Assembly (NCBI GenBank): GCA_037783545.1 | Contig: JBBELK010001360.1 | Location: 62,001 to 126,000 of the forward strand | DNA length: 64,000 nucleotides | Origin: Henricia sp. BOLD:AAB3569 | Taxonomy: Eukaryota; Echinodermata; Asteroidea; Spinulosida; Echinasteridae | Direction: 5' to 3' | Shown: positions 26,879-40,878 of the stretch, in pieces | Layout: each line of letters begins with the position of its first letter | Numbering within the stretch: position 1 is the first letter of the stretch | Made by a program: the position numbers and the translations under genes | The notes under the pieces: generated by a model | Databases searched by the model: none | The model's input: only the letters and a program-made list of their open reading frames with translations | What the model was told of the DNA's origin: nothing

Positions 26879-29800
26879 GTGTGTCCCAAATGCCGGCAAA
26901 TTTCGAAAATCAAGGAATTTTCCAACCAACTTCAAATTTTGCATGCTCCAAACTGTATATATTCCGCACTTGTCATGCAAAATTGACAGATTTTCGCTGG
27001 GAAATGACGGAAAAAAATTCAGAGTTTAGGGAAAACGGAGCTCGGCTGCGTGGTTATTCCCCTAACCGTGGCTGTTGGGACACCCTGCGCATGCGCCGCG
27101 CTGGTGTACATTTGTACGGCCGTTGACTCATCCCAGATTGTGACGGGAATTAGGTCAAAGTGTGTCCCAAATGCCGGCAAATTTGGAAATCAAGGAATTT
27201 TCCAACCAACTTCAAATGTTGCATGCTCCAAACTGTATATATTCCGCACTTGTCATGCAAAATTGACAGATTTTCGCTGGGAAATGACGGAGAAATTTCA
27301 GAGTTTAGGGAAAACGGAGCTCGGCTGCGTGGTTATTCCCCTAACCGTGGCTGTTGGGACACCCTGCGCCGCGCTGGTGTACATTTGTACGGCCGTTGAC
27401 TCACCCCAGATTGTGACGGGAATTAGGTCAAAGTGTGTCCCAAATGCCGGCAAATTTGGAAATCAAGGAATCTTCCAACCAACTTCAAAATTTGCATGCT
27501 CCAAACTGTATATATTCCGCACTTGTCATGCAAAATTTACAGATTTTCGCTGGGAAATGACGGATAAATTTCAGAGTTTAGGAAAAACGGAGCTCGGCTG
27601 CGTGGTTATTCCCCTAACCGTGGCTGTTGGAACACCCTGCGCCGCGCTGGTGTACATTTGTACGGCCGTTGACTCACCCCAGATTGTGACGGGAATTAGG
27701 TCAAAGTGTGTCCCAAATGCCGGCAAATTTGGAAATCAAGGAATTTTCCAACCAACTTCAAATATCGCATGCTCCAAACTGTATATATTCCGCACTTGTC
27801 ATGCAAAATTGACAGATTTTCGCTGGGAAATGACGGAGAAATTTCAGAGTTTAGGGAAAACGGAGCTCGGCTGCGTGGTTATTCCCCTAACCGTGGCTGT
27901 TGGGACACCCTGCGCCGCGCTGGTGTACATTTGTACGGCCGTTGACTCACCCCAGATTGTGACGGGAATTAGGTCAAAGTGTGTCCCAAATGCCGGCAAA
28001 TTTCGAAAATCAAGGAATTTTCCAACCAACTTCAAATTTTGCATGCTCCAAACTGTATATATTCCGCACTTGTCATGCAAAATTGACAGATTTTCGCTGG
28101 GAAATGACGGATACATTTCAGAGTTTAGGGAAAACGGAGCTCGGCTGCGTGGTTATTCCCCTAACCGTGGCTGTTGGGACACCCTGCGCCGCGCTGGTGT
28201 ACATTTGTACGGCCGTTGACTCACTCCAGATTGTGACGGGAATTAGGTCAAAGTGTGTCCCAAATGCCGGCAAATTTGGAAATCAAGGAATTTTCCAACC
28301 AACTTCAAATATCGCATGCTCCAAACTGTATATATTCCGCACTTGTCATGCAAAATTGACAGATTTTCGCTGGGAAATGACGGAGAAATTTCAGAGATTA
28401 GGGAAAACGGAGCTCGGCTGCGTGGTTATTCCCCTAACCGTGGCTGTTGGGACACCCTGCGCATGCGCCGCGCTGGTGTACATTTGTACGGCCGTTGACT
28501 CACCCCAGATTGTGACGGGAATTAGGTCAAAGTGTGTCCCAAATGCCGGCAAATTTGGAAATCAAGGAATTTTCCAACCAACTTCAAATGTTGCATGCTC
28601 CAAACTGTATATATTCCGCACTTGTCATGCAAAATTGACAGATTTTCGCTGGGAAATGACGGAGAAATTTCAGAGTTTAGGGAAAACGGAGCTCGGCTGC
28701 GTGGTTATTCCCCTAACCGTGGCTGTTGGGACACCCTGCGCCGCGCTGGTGTACATTTGTACGGCCGTTGACTCACCCCAGATTGTGACGGGAATTAGGT
28801 CAAAGTGTGTCCCAAATGCCGGCAAATTTGGAAATCAAGGAATTTTCCAACCAACTTCAAATTTTGCATGCTCCAAACTGTATATATTCCGCACTTCTCA
28901 TGCAAAATTGACAGATTTTCGCTAGAAAATGACGGAGAAATTTCAGAGTTTAGGGAAAACGTAGCTCGGCTGCGTGGTTATTCCCCTAACCGTGGCTGTT
29001 GGGACACCCTGCGCCGCGCTGGTGTACATTTGTACGGCCGTTGACTCACCCCAGATTGTGACGGGAATTAGGTCAAAGTGTGTCCCAAATGCCGGCAAAT
29101 TTGGAAATCAAGGAATTTTCCAACCAACTTCAAATTTTGCATGCTCCAAACTGTATATATTCCGCACTTGTCATGCAAAATTGACAGATTTTCGCTGGGA
29201 AATGACGGAGAAATTTCAGAGTTTAGGGAAAACGGAGCTCGGCTGCGTGGTTATTCCCCTAACCGTGGCTGTTGGGACACCCTGCGCCGCGCTGGTGTAC
29301 ATTTGTACGGCCGTTGACTCATCCCAGATTGTGACGGGAATTAGGTCAAAGTGTGTCCCAAATGCCGGCAAATTTGGAAATCAAGGAATTTTCCAACCAA
29401 CTTCAAATTTTGCATGCTCCAAACTGTATATATTCCGCACTTGTCATGCAAAATTGACAGATTTTCGCTAGAAAATGACGGAGACATTTCAGAGTTTAGG
29501 GAAAACGGAGCTCGGCTGCGTGGTTATTCCCCTAACCGTGGCTGTTGGGACACCCTGCACCGCGCTGGTGTACATTTGTACGGCCGTTGACTCACCCCAG
29601 ATTGTGACGGGAATTAGGTCAAAGTGTGTCCCAAATGCCGGCAAATTTGGAAATCAAGGAATTTTCCAACCAACTTCAAATTTTGCATGCTCCAAACTGT
29701 ATATATTCCGCACTTGTCATGCAAAATTGACAGATTTTCGCTGGGAAATGGCGGAGAAATTTCAGAGTTTAGGGAAAACGGAGCTCGGCTGCGTGGTTAT

Positions 29801-30443
29801 TCCCCTAACCGTGGCTGTTGGGACACCCTGCGCCGCGCTGGTGTACATTTGTACGGCCGTTGACTCACCCCATATTGTGACGGGAATTAGGTCAAAGTGT
29901 GTCCAAAATGCCGGCAAATTTGGAAATCAAGGAATTTTCCAACCAACTTCAAATTGTGCCTGCTCCAAACTGTATATATTCCGCACTTGTCATGCAAAAT
30001 TGACAGATTTTCGCTGGGAAATGACGGAGAAATTTCAGAGTTTAGGGAAAACGGAGCTCGGCTGCGTGGTTATTCCCCTAACCGTGGCTGTTGGGACACC
30101 CTGCGCCGCGCTGGTGTACATTTGTACGGCCGTTGACTCACCCCAGATTGTGACGGGAATTAGGTCAAAGTGTGTCCCAAATGCCGGCAAATTTCGAAAA
30201 TCAAGGAATTTTCCAACCAACTTCAAATTTTGCATGCTCCAAACTGTATATATTCCGCACTTGTCATGCAAAATTGACAGATTTTCGCTGGGAAATGACG
30301 GATACATTTCAGAGTTTAGGGAAAACGGAGCTCGGCTGCGTGGTTATTCCCCTAACCGTGGCTGTTGGGACACCCTGCGCCGCGCTGGTGTACATTTGTA
30401 CGGCCGTTGACTCACCCCAGATTGTGACGGGAATTAGGTCAAA
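26879..30443. repeat. 13-unit HOR, 3565 bp, copy 1
   Basis: Unit starts are 26879, 27160, 27433, 27706, 27979, 28253, 28532, 28805, 29078, 29351, 29624, 29897 and 30170. The first unit is 281 bp because of an extra A in GACGGAAAAAAATTC near 27010. Unit 3 carries CTTCCAACC, AAAATTTGC, TTTACAG and GGAAAAACGG. Units 4 and 6 carry AAATATCGC. Unit 8 carries CTTCTCATGC, the TAG change and GTAGCTC. The next copy begins exactly 3565 bp downstream. Confidence 0.95.
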
Positions 30444-33400
30444 GTGTGTCCCAAATGCCGGCAAATTTCGAAAATCAAGGAATTTTCCAACCAACTTCAA
30501 ATTTTGCATGCTCCAAACTGTATATATTCCGCACTTGTCATGCAAAATTGACAGATTTTCGCTGGGAAATGACGGAAAAAAATTCAGAGTTTAGGGAAAA
30601 CGGAGCTCGGCTGCGTGGTTATTCCCCTAACCGTGGCTGTTGGGACACCCTGCGCATGCGCCGCGCTGGTGTACATTTGTACGGCCGTTGACTCACCCCA
30701 GATTGTGACGGGAATTAGGTCAAAGTGTGTCCCAAATGCCGGCAAATTTGGAAATCAAGGAATTTTCCAACCAACTTCAAATGTTGCATGCTCCAAACTG
30801 TATATATTCCGCACTTGTCATGCAAAATTGACAGATTTTCGCTGGGAAATGACGGAGAAATTTCAGAGTTTAGGGAAAACGGAGCTCGGCTGCGTGGTTA
30901 TTCCCCTAACCGTGGCTGTTGGGACACCCTGCGCCGCGCTGGTGTACATTTGTACGGCCGTTGACTCACCCCAGATTGTGACGGGAATTAGGTCAAAGTG
31001 TGTCCCAAATGCCGGCAAATTTGGAAATCAAGGAATCTTCCAACCAACTTCAAAATTTGCATGCTCCAAACTGTATATATTCCGCACTTGTCATGCAAAA
31101 TTTACAGATTTTCGCTGGGAAATGACGGATAAATTTCAGAGTTTAGGAAAAACGGAGCTCGGCTGCGTGGTTATTCCCCTAACCGTGGCTGTTGGAACAC
31201 CCTGCGCCGCGCTGGTGTACATTTGTACGGCCGTTGACTCACCCCAGATTGTGACGGGAATTAGGTCAAAGTGTGTCCCAAATGCCGGCAAATTTGGAAA
31301 TCAAGGAATTTTCCAACCAACTTCAAATATCGCATGCTCCAAACTGTATATATTCCGCACTTGTCATGCAAAATTGACAGATTTTCGCTGGGAAATGACG
31401 GAGAAATTTCAGAGTTTAGGGAAAACGGAGCTCGGCTGCGTGGTTATTCCCCTAACCGTGGCTGTTGGGACACCCTGCGCCGCGCTGGTGTACATTTGTA
31501 CGGCCGTTGACTCACCCCAGATTGTGACGGGAATTAGGTCAAAGTGTGTCCCAAATGCCGGCAAATTTCGAAAATCAAGGAATTTTCCAACCAACTTCAA
31601 ATTTTGCATGCTCCAAACTGTATATATTCCGCACTTGTCATGCAAAATTGACAGATTTTCGCTGGGAAATGACGGATACATTTCAGAGTTTAGGGAAAAC
31701 GGAGCTCGGCTGCGTGGTTATTCCCCTAACCGTGGCTGTTGGGACACCCTGCGCCGCGCTGGTGTACATTTGCACGGCCGTTGACTCACTCCAGATTGTG
31801 ACGGGAATTAGGTCAAAGTGTGTCCCAAATGCCGGCAAATTTGGAAATCAAGGAATTTTCCAACCAACTTCAAATATCGCATGCTCCAAACTGTATATAT
31901 TCCGCACTTGTCATGCAAAATTGACAGATTTTCGCTGGGAAATGACGGAGAAATTTCAGAGATTAGGGAAAACGGAGCTCGGCTGCGTGGTTATTCCCCT
32001 AACCGTGGCTGTTGGGACACCCTGCGCATGCGCCGCGCTGGTGTACATTTGTACGGCCGTTGACTCACCCCAGATTGTGACGGGAATTAGGTCAAAGTGT
32101 GTCCCAAATGCCGGCAAATTTGGAAATCAAGGAATTTTCCAACCAACTTCAAATGTTGCATGCTCCAAACTGTATATATTCCGCACTTGTCATGCAAAAT
32201 TGACAGATTTTCGCTGGGAAATGACGGAGAAATTTCAGAGTTTAGGGAAAACGGAGCTCGGCTGCGTGGTTATTCCCCTAACCGTGGCTGTTGGGACACC
32301 CTGCGCCGCGCTGGTGTACATTTGTACGGCCGTTGACTCACCCCAGATTGTGACGGGAATTAGGTCAAAGTGTGTCCCAAATGCCGGCAAATTTGGAAAT
32401 CAAGGAATTTTCCAACCAACTTCAAATTTTGCATGCTCCAAACTGTATATATTCCGCACTTCTCATGCAAAATTGACAGATTTTCGCTAGAAAATGACGG
32501 AGAAATTTCAGAGTTTAGGGAAAACGTAGCTCGGCTGCGTGGTTATTCCCCTAACCGTGGCTGTTGGGACACCCTGCGCCGCGCTGGTGTACATTTGTAC
32601 GGCCGTTGACTCACCCCAGATTGTGACGGGAATTAGGTCAAAGTGTGTCCCAAATGCCGGCAAATTTGGAAATCAAGGAATTTTCCAACCAACTTCAAAT
32701 TTTGCATGCTCCAAACTGTATATATTCCGCACTTGTCATGCAAAATTGACAGATTTTCGCTGGGAAATGACGGAGAAATTTCAGAGTTTAGGGAAAACGG
32801 AGCTCGGCTGCGTGGTTATTCCCCTAACCGTGGCTGTTGGGACACCCTGCGCCGCGCTGGTGTACATTTGTACGGCCGTTGACTCATCCCAGATTGTGAC
32901 GGGAATTAGGTCAAAGTGTGTCCCAAATGCCGGCAAATTTGGAAATCAAGGAATTTTCCAACCAACTTCAAATTTTGCATGCTCCAAACTGTATATATTC
33001 CGCACTTGTCATGCAAAATTGACAGATTTTCGCTAGAAAATGACGGAGACATTTCAGAGTTTAGGGAAAACGGAGCTCGGCTGCGTGGTTATTCCCCTAA
33101 CCGTGGCTGTTGGGACACCCTGCACCGCGCTGGTGTACATTTGTACGGCCGTTGACTCACCCCAGATTGTGACGGGAATTAGGTCAAAGTGTGTCCCAAA
33201 TGCCGGCAAATTTGGAAATCAAGGAATTTTCCAACCAACTTCAAATTTTGCATGCTCCAAACTGTATATATTCCGCACTTGTCATGCAAAATTGACAGAT
33301 TTTCGCTGGGAAATGGCGGAGAAATTTCAGAGTTTAGGGAAAACGGAGCTCGGCTGCGTGGTTATTCCCCTAACCGTGGCTGTTGGGACACCCTGCGCCG

Positions 33401-34008
33401 CGCTGGTGTACATTTGTACGGCCGTTGACTCACCCCATATTGTGACGGGAATTAGGTCAAAGTGTGTCCAAAATGCCGGCAAATTTGGAAATCAAGGAAT
33501 TTTCCAACCAACTTCAAATTGTGCCTGCTCCAAACTGTATATATTCCGCACTTGTCATGCAAAATTGACAGATTTTCGCTGGGAAATGACGGAGAAATTT
33601 CAGAGTTTAGGGAAAACGGAGCTCGGCTGCGTGGTTATTCCCCTAACCGTGGCTGTTGGGACACCCTGCGCCGCGCTGGTGTACATTTGTACGGCCGTTG
33701 ACTCACCCCAGATTGTGACGGGAATTAGGTCAAAGTGTGTCCCAAATGCCGGCAAATTTCGAAAATCAAGGAATTTTCCAACCAACTTCAAATTTTGCAT
33801 GCTCCAAACTGTATATATTCCGCACTTGTCATGCAAAATTGACAGATTTTCGCTGGGAAATGACGGATACATTTCAGAGTTTAGGGAAAACGGAGCTCGG
33901 CTGCGTGGTTATTCCCCTAACCGTGGCTGTTGGGACACCCTGCGCCGCGCTGGTGTACATTTGTACGGCCGTTGACTCACTCCAGATTGTGACGGGAATT
34001 AGGTCAAA
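30444..34008. repeat. 13-unit HOR, 3565 bp, copy 2 (almost identical to copy 1)
   Basis: Every marker of copy 1 recurs 3565 bp later, including the 281-bp unit (30444), the GTAGCTC change (28961 and 32526), CATCCC in unit 10's flank and CCCCATATTG. By eye I found only two differences: T at 27131 against C at 30696, and T at 28208 against C at 31773. This makes it the most recently duplicated large segment in the window. Confidence 0.95.
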
Positions 34009-37000
34009 GTGTGTCCCAAATGCCGGCAAATTTGGAAATCAAGGAATTTTCCAACCAACTTCAAATATCGCATGCTCCAAACTGTATATATTCCGCACTT
34101 GTCATGCAAAATTGACAGATTTTCGCTGGGAAATGACGGAGAAATTTCAGAGATTAGGGAAAACGGAGCTCGGCTGCGTGGTTATTCCCCTAACCGTGGC
34201 TGTTGGGACACCCTGCGCATGCGCCGCGCTGGTGTACATTTGTACGGCCGTTGACTCACCCCAGATTGTGACGGGAATTAGGTCAAAGTGTGTCCCAAAT
34301 GCCGGCAAATTTGGAAATCAAGGAATTTTCCAACCAACTTCAAATGTTGCATGCTCCAAACTGTATATATTCCGCACTTGAAATGCAAAATTGACAGATT
34401 TTCGCTGGGAAATGACGGAGAAATTTCAGAGTTTAGGGAAAACGGAGCTCGGCTGCGTGGTTATTCCCCTAACCGTGGCTGTTGGGACACCCTGCGCCGC
34501 GCTGGTGTACATTTGTACGGCCGTTGACTCACCCCAGATTGTGACGGGAATTAGGTCAAAGTGTGTCCCAAATGCCGGCAAATTTGGAAATCAAGGAATT
34601 TTCCAACCAACTTCAAATTTTGCATGCTCCAAACTGTATATATTCCGCACTTCTCATGCAAAATTGACAGATTTTCGCTAGAAAATGACGGAGAAATTTC
34701 AGAGTTTAGGGAAAACGGAGCTCGGCTGCGTGGTTATTCCTCTAACCGTGGCTGTTGGGACACCCTGCGCCGCGCTGGTGTACATTTGTACGGCCGTTGA
34801 CTCACCCCAGATTGTGACGGGAATTAGGTCAAAGTGTGTCCCCAATGCCGGCAAATTTGGAAATCAAGGAATTTTCCAACCAACTTCAAATTTTGCATGC
34901 TCCAAACTGTATATATTCCGCACTTGTCATGCAAAATTGACAGATTTTCGCTGGGAAATGACGGAGAAATTTCAGAGTTTAGGGAAAACGGAGCTCGGCT
35001 GCGTGGTTATTCCCCTAACCGTGGCTGTTGGGACACCCTGCGCCGCGCTGGTGTACATTTGTACGGCCGTTGACTCATCCCAGATTGTGACGGGAATTAG
35101 GTCAAAGTGTGTCCCAAATGCCGGCAAATTTGGAAATCAAGGAATTTTCCAACCAACTTCAAATTTTGCATGCTCCAAACTGTATATATTCCGCACTTGT
35201 CATGCAAAATTGACAGATTTTCGCTAGAAAATGACGGAGAAATTTCAGAGTTTAGGGAAAACGGAGCTCGGCTGCGTGGTTATTCCCCTAACCGTGGCTG
35301 TTGGGACACCCTGCACCGCGCTGGTGTACATTTGTACGGCCGTTGACTCACCCCAGATTGTGACGGGAATTAGGTCAAAGTGTGTCCCAAATGCCGGCAA
35401 ATTTGGAAATCAAGGAATTTTCCAACCAACTTCAAATTTTGCATGCTCCAAACTGTATATATTCCGCACTTGTCATGCAAAATTGACAGATTTTCGCTGG
35501 GAAATGGCGGAGAAATTTCAGAGTTTAGGGAAAACGGAGCTCGGCTGCGTGGTTATTCCCCTAACCGTGGCTGTTGGGACACCCTGCGCCGCGCTGGTGT
35601 ACATTTGTACGGCCGTTGACTCACCCCATATTGTGACGGGAATTAGGTCAAAGTGTGTCCAAAATGCCGGCAAATTTGGAAATCAAGGAATTTTCCAACC
35701 AACTTCAAATTGTGCCTGCTCCAAACTGTATATATTCCGCACTTGTCATGCAAAATTGACAGATTTTCGCTGGGAAATGACGGAGAAATTTCAGAGTTTA
35801 GGGAAAACGGAGCTCGGCTGCGTGGTTATTCCCCTAACCGTGGCTGTTGGGACACCCTGCGCCGCGCTGGTGTACATTTGTACGGCCGTTGACTCACCCC
35901 AGATTGTGACGGGAATTAGGTCAAAGTGTGTCCCAAATGCCGGCAAATTTCGAAAATCAAGGAATTTTCCAACCAACTTCAAATTTTGCATGCTCCAAAC
36001 TGTATATATTCCGCACTTGTCATGCAAAATTGACAGATTTTCGCTGGGAAATGACGGAGAAATTTCAGAGTTTAGGGAAAACGGAGCTCGGCTGCGTGGT
36101 TATTCCCCTAACCGTGGCTGTTGGGACACCCTGCGCATGCGCCGCGCTGGTGTACATTTGTACGGCCGTTGACTCACCCCAGATTGTGACGGGAATTAGG
36201 TCAAAGTGTGTCCCAAATGCCGGCAAATTTGGAAATCAAGGAATTTTCCAACCAACTTCAAATGTTGCATGCTCCAAACTGTATATATTCCGCACTTGTC
36301 ATGCAAAATTGACAGATTTTCGCTGGGAAATGACGGAGAAATTTCAGAGTTTAGGGAAAACGGAGCTCGGCTGCGTGGTTATTCCCCTAACCGTGGCTGT
36401 TGGGACACCCTGCGCCGCGCTGGTGTACATTTGTACGGCCGTTGACTCACCCCAGATTGTGACGGGAATTAGGTCAAAGTGTGTCCCAAATGCCGGCAAA
36501 TTTGGAAATCAAGGAATCTTCCAACCAACTTCAAAATTTGCATGCTCCAAACTGTATATATTCCGCACTTGTCATGCAAAATTTACAGATTTTCGCTGGG
36601 AAATGACGGATAAATTTCAGAGTTTAGGAAAAACGGAGCTCGGCTGCGTGGTTATTCCCCTAACCGTGGCTGTTGGGACACCCTGCGCCGCGCTGGTGTA
36701 CATTTGTACGGCCGTTGACTCACCCCAGATTGTGACGGGAATTAGGTCAAAGTGTGTCCCAAATGCCGGCAAATTTGGAAATCAAGGAATTTTCCAACCA
36801 ACTTCAAATATCGCATGCTCCAAACTGTATATATTCCGCACTTGTCATGCAAAATTGACAGATTTTCGCTGGGAAATGACGGAGAAATTTCAGAGTTTAG
36901 GGAAAACGGAGCTCGGCTGCGTGGTTATTTCCCTAACCGTGGCTGTTGGGACACCCTGCGCATGCGCCGCGCTGGTGTACATTTGTACGGCCGTTGACTC

Positions 37001-37030
37001 ACCCCAGATTGTGACGGGAATTAGGTCAAA
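34009..37030. repeat. Rearranged third copy of the 13-unit HOR
   Basis: Units 34009 to 35653 correspond to HOR units 6-12 (offset 2191 bp from copy 2). The next unit, 35926, is of the unit-1 type but 280 bp, lacking the extra A. Then 36206 and 36479 match HOR units 2 and 3, and 36752 resembles unit 4 with an added 6-bp insertion. HOR units 5 and 13 are missing. Private changes include CTTGAAATGC near 34380, TTCCTCTAACC near 34741 and GTCCCCAATG near 34842. Unit 8 here lacks the TAG in GTAGCTC seen in copies 1 and 2. Confidence 0.85.
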
Positions 37031-40000
37031 GTGTGTCCCAAATGCCGGCAAATTTCGAAAATCAAGGAATTTTCCAACCAACTTCAAATTTTGCATGCTC
37101 CAAACTGTATATATTCCGCACTTGTCATGCAAAATTGACAGATTTTCGCTGGGAAATGACGGAGAAATTTCAGAGTTTAGGGAAAACGGAGCTCGGCTGC
37201 GTGGTTATTCCCCTAACCGTGGCTGTTGGGACACCCTGCGCATGCGCCGCGCTGGTGTACATTTGTACGGCCGTTGACTCACCCCAGATTGTGACGGGAA
37301 TTAGGTCAAAGTGTGTCCCAAATGCCGGCAAATTTGGAAATCAAGGAATTTTCCAACCAACTTCAAATGTTGCATGCTCCAAACTGTATATATTCCGCAC
37401 TTGTCATGCAAAATTGACAGATTTTCGCTGGGAAATGACGGAGAAATTTCAGAGTTTAGGGAAAACGGAGCTCGGCTGCGTGGTTATTCCCCTAACCGTG
37501 GCTGTTGGGTCACCCTGCGCCGCGCTGGTGTACATTTGTACGGCCGTTGACTCACCCCAGATTGTGACGGGAATTAGGTCAAAGTGTGTCCCAAATGCCG
37601 GCAAATTTGGAAATCAAGGAATCTTCCAACCAACTTCAAATTTTGCATGCTCCAAACTGTATATATTCCGCACTTGTCATGCAAAATTGACAGATTTTCG
37701 CTGGGAAATGACGGATACATTTCAGAGTTTAGGGAAAACGGAGCTCGGCTGCGTGGTTATTCCCCTAACCGTGGCTGTTGGGACACCCTGCGCCGCGCTG
37801 GTGTACATTTGTACGGCCGTTGACTCACCCCAGATTGTGACGGGAATTAGGTCAAAGTGTGTCCCAAATGCCGGCAAATTTGGAAATCAAGGAATTTTCC
37901 AACCAACTTCAAATTTTGCATGCTCCGAACTGTATATATTCCGCACTTGTCATGCAAAATTGACAGATTTTCGCTGGGAAATGACGGAGAAATTTCAGAG
38001 ATTAGGGAAAACGGAGCTCGGCTGCGTGGTTATTCCCCTAACCGTGGCTGTTGGGACACCCTGCGCCGCGCTGATGTACATTTGTACGGCCGTTGACTCA
38101 CCCCAGATTGTGACGGGAATTAGGTCAAAGTGTGTCCCAAATGCCGGCAAATTTGGAAATCAAGGAATTTTCCAACCAACTTCAAATTTTGCATGCTCCA
38201 AACTGTATATATTCCGCACTTGTCATGCAAAATTGACAGATTTTCGCTGGGAAATGACGGAGAAATTTCAGAGTTTAGGGAAAACGGAGCTCGGCTGCGT
38301 GGTTATTCCCCTAACCGTGGCTGTTGGGACACCCTGCGCCGCGCTGGTGTACATTTGTACGGCCGTTGACTCACCCCAGATTGTGACGGGAATTAGGTCA
38401 AAGTGTGTCCCAAATGCCGGCAAATTTGGAAATCAAGGAATTTTCCAACCAACTTCAAATATCGCATGCTCCAAACTGTATATATTCCGCACTTGTCATG
38501 CAAAATTGACAGATTTTCGCTGGGAAATGACGGAGAAATTTCAGAGTTTAGGGAAAACGGAGCTCGGCTGCGTGGTTATTCCCCTAACCGTGGCTGTTGG
38601 GACACCCTGCGCCGCGCTGGTGTACATTTGTACGGCCGTTGACTCACCCCAGATTGTGACGGGAATTAGGTCAAAGTGTGTCCCAAATGCCGGCAAATTT
38701 GGAAATAAAGGAATCTTCCAACCAACTTCAAATTTTGCATGCTCCAAACTGTATATATTCCGCACTTGTCATGCAAAATTGACAGATTTTCGCTGGGAAA
38801 TGACGGAGAAATTTCAGAGTTTAGGGAAAACGGAGCTCGGCTGCGTGGTTATTCCCCTAACCGTGGCTGTTGGGACACCCTGCGCCGCGCTGGTGTACAT
38901 TTGTACGGCCGTTGACTCACCCCAGATTGTGACGGGAATTAGGTCAAAGTGTGTCCCAAATGCCGGCAAATTTGGAAATCAAGGAATCTTCCAACCAACT
39001 TCAAATTTTGCATGCTCCAAACTGTATATATTCCGCACTTGTCATGCAAAATTGACAGATTTTCGCTGGGAAATGACGGATACATTTCAGAGTTTAGGGA
39101 AAACGGAGCTCGGCTGCGTGGTTATTCCCCTAACCGTGGCTGTTGGGACACCCTGCGCCGCGCTGGTGTACATTTGTACGGCCGTTGACTCACCCCAGAT
39201 TGTGACGGGAATTAGGTCAAAGTGTGTCTCAAATGTCGGCAAATTTGGAAATCAAGGAATTTTCCAACCAACTTCAAATTTTGCATGCTCCAAACTGTAT
39301 ATATTCCGCACTTGTCATGCAAAATTGACAGATTTTCGCTGGGAAATGACCGAGAAATTTCAGAGATTAGGGAAAACGGAGCTCGGCTGCGTGGTTATTC
39401 CCCTAACCGTGGCTGTTGGGACACCCTGCGCCGCGCTGATGTACATTTGTACGGCCGTTGACTCACCCCAGATTGTGACGGGAATTAGGTCAAAGTGTGT
39501 CCCAAATGCCGGAAAATTTGGAAATCAAGGAATTTTCCAACCAACTTCAAATTTTGCATGCTCCGAACTGTATATATTCCGCACTTGTCATGCAAAATTG
39601 ACAGATTTTCGCTGGGAAATGACGGAGAAATTTCAGAGATTAGGTAAAACGGAGCTCGGCTGCGTGGTTATTCCCCTAACCGTGGCTGTTGGGACACCCT
39701 GCGCCGCGCTGATGTACATTTGTACGGCCGTTGACTCACCCCAGATTGTGACGGGAATTAGGTCAAAGTGTGTCCCAAATGCCGGCAAATTTGGAAATCA
39801 AGGAATTTTCCAACCAACTTCAAATTTTGCATGCTCCAAACTGTATATATTCCGCACTTGTCATGCAAAATTGACAGATTTTCGCTGGGAAATGACGGAG
39901 AAATTTCAGAGTTTAGGGAAAACGGAGCTCGGCTGCGTGGTTATTCCCCTAACCGTGGCTGTTGGGACACCCTGCGCATGCGCCGCGCTGGTGTACATTT

Positions 40001-40878
40001 GTACGGCCGTTGACTCACCCCAGATTGTGACGGGAATTAGGTCAAAGTGTGTCCCAAATGCCGGCAAATTTCGAAAATCAAGGAATTTGCCAACCAACTT
40101 CAAATTTTGCATGCTCCAAACTGTATATATTCCGCACTTGTCATGCAAAATTGACAGATTTTCGCTGGGAAATGACGGAGAAATTTCAGAGTTTAAGGAA
40201 AACGGAGCTCGGCTGCGTGGTTATTCCCCTAACCGTGGCTGTTGGGACACCCTGCGCATGCGCCGCGCTGGTGTACATTTGTACGGCCGTTGACTCACCC
40301 CAGATTGTGACGGGAATTAGGGCAAAGTGTGTCCCAAATGCCGGCAAATTTGGAAATCAAGGAATTTTCCAACCAACTTCAAATGTTGCATGCTCCAAAC
40401 TGTATATATTCCGCACTTGTCATGCAAAATTGACAGATTTTCGCTGGGAAATGACGGAGAAATTTCAGAGTTTAGGGAAAACGGAGCTCGGCTGCGTGGT
40501 TATTCCCCTAACCGTGGCTGTTGGGACACCCTGCGCATGCGCCGCGCTGGTGTACATTTGTACGGCCGTTGACTCACCCCAGATTGTGACGGGAATTAGG
40601 TCAAAGTGTGTCCCAAATGCCGGCAAATTTGGAAATCAAGGAATTTTCCAACCAACTTCAAATGTTGCATGCTCCAAACTGTATATATTCCGCACTTGTC
40701 ATGCAAAATTGACAGATTTTCGCTGGGAAATGACGGATAAATTTCAGAGTTTAGGGAAAACGGAGCTCGGCTGCGTGGTTATTCCCCTAACCGTGGCTGT
40801 TGGGACACACTGCGCCGCGCTGGTGTACATTTGTACGGCCGTTGACTCACCCCAGATTGTGACGGGAATTAGGGCAAA
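37031..40878. repeat. Mixed units containing a 6-unit block that recurs 11,287 bp downstream
   Basis: Units include the CTTCCAACC plus GATACATTTC type (37584, 38949), the CTCCGAACTG plus AGAGATTAG plus CTGATGTAC type (37857, 39495), an AAATATCGC unit (38403) and an AAATAAAGG unit (38676). Block 38949-40605 contains GTGTCTCAAATG with GACCGAG (39222), CCGAACTG (39495), a plain 279-bp unit (39768), a CGAAAATC plus AATTTGCC plus GTTTAAGG unit (40047) and a GGGCAAAG unit (40327). The block returns in the same order at 50236-51892. Confidence 0.85.

Noticed and set aside
26879-34008. Assembly error as the sole explanation of the 3565-bp duplication
   Set aside because: Two base differences and distinct flanks argue for a real duplication, although only long reads spanning it would settle this.
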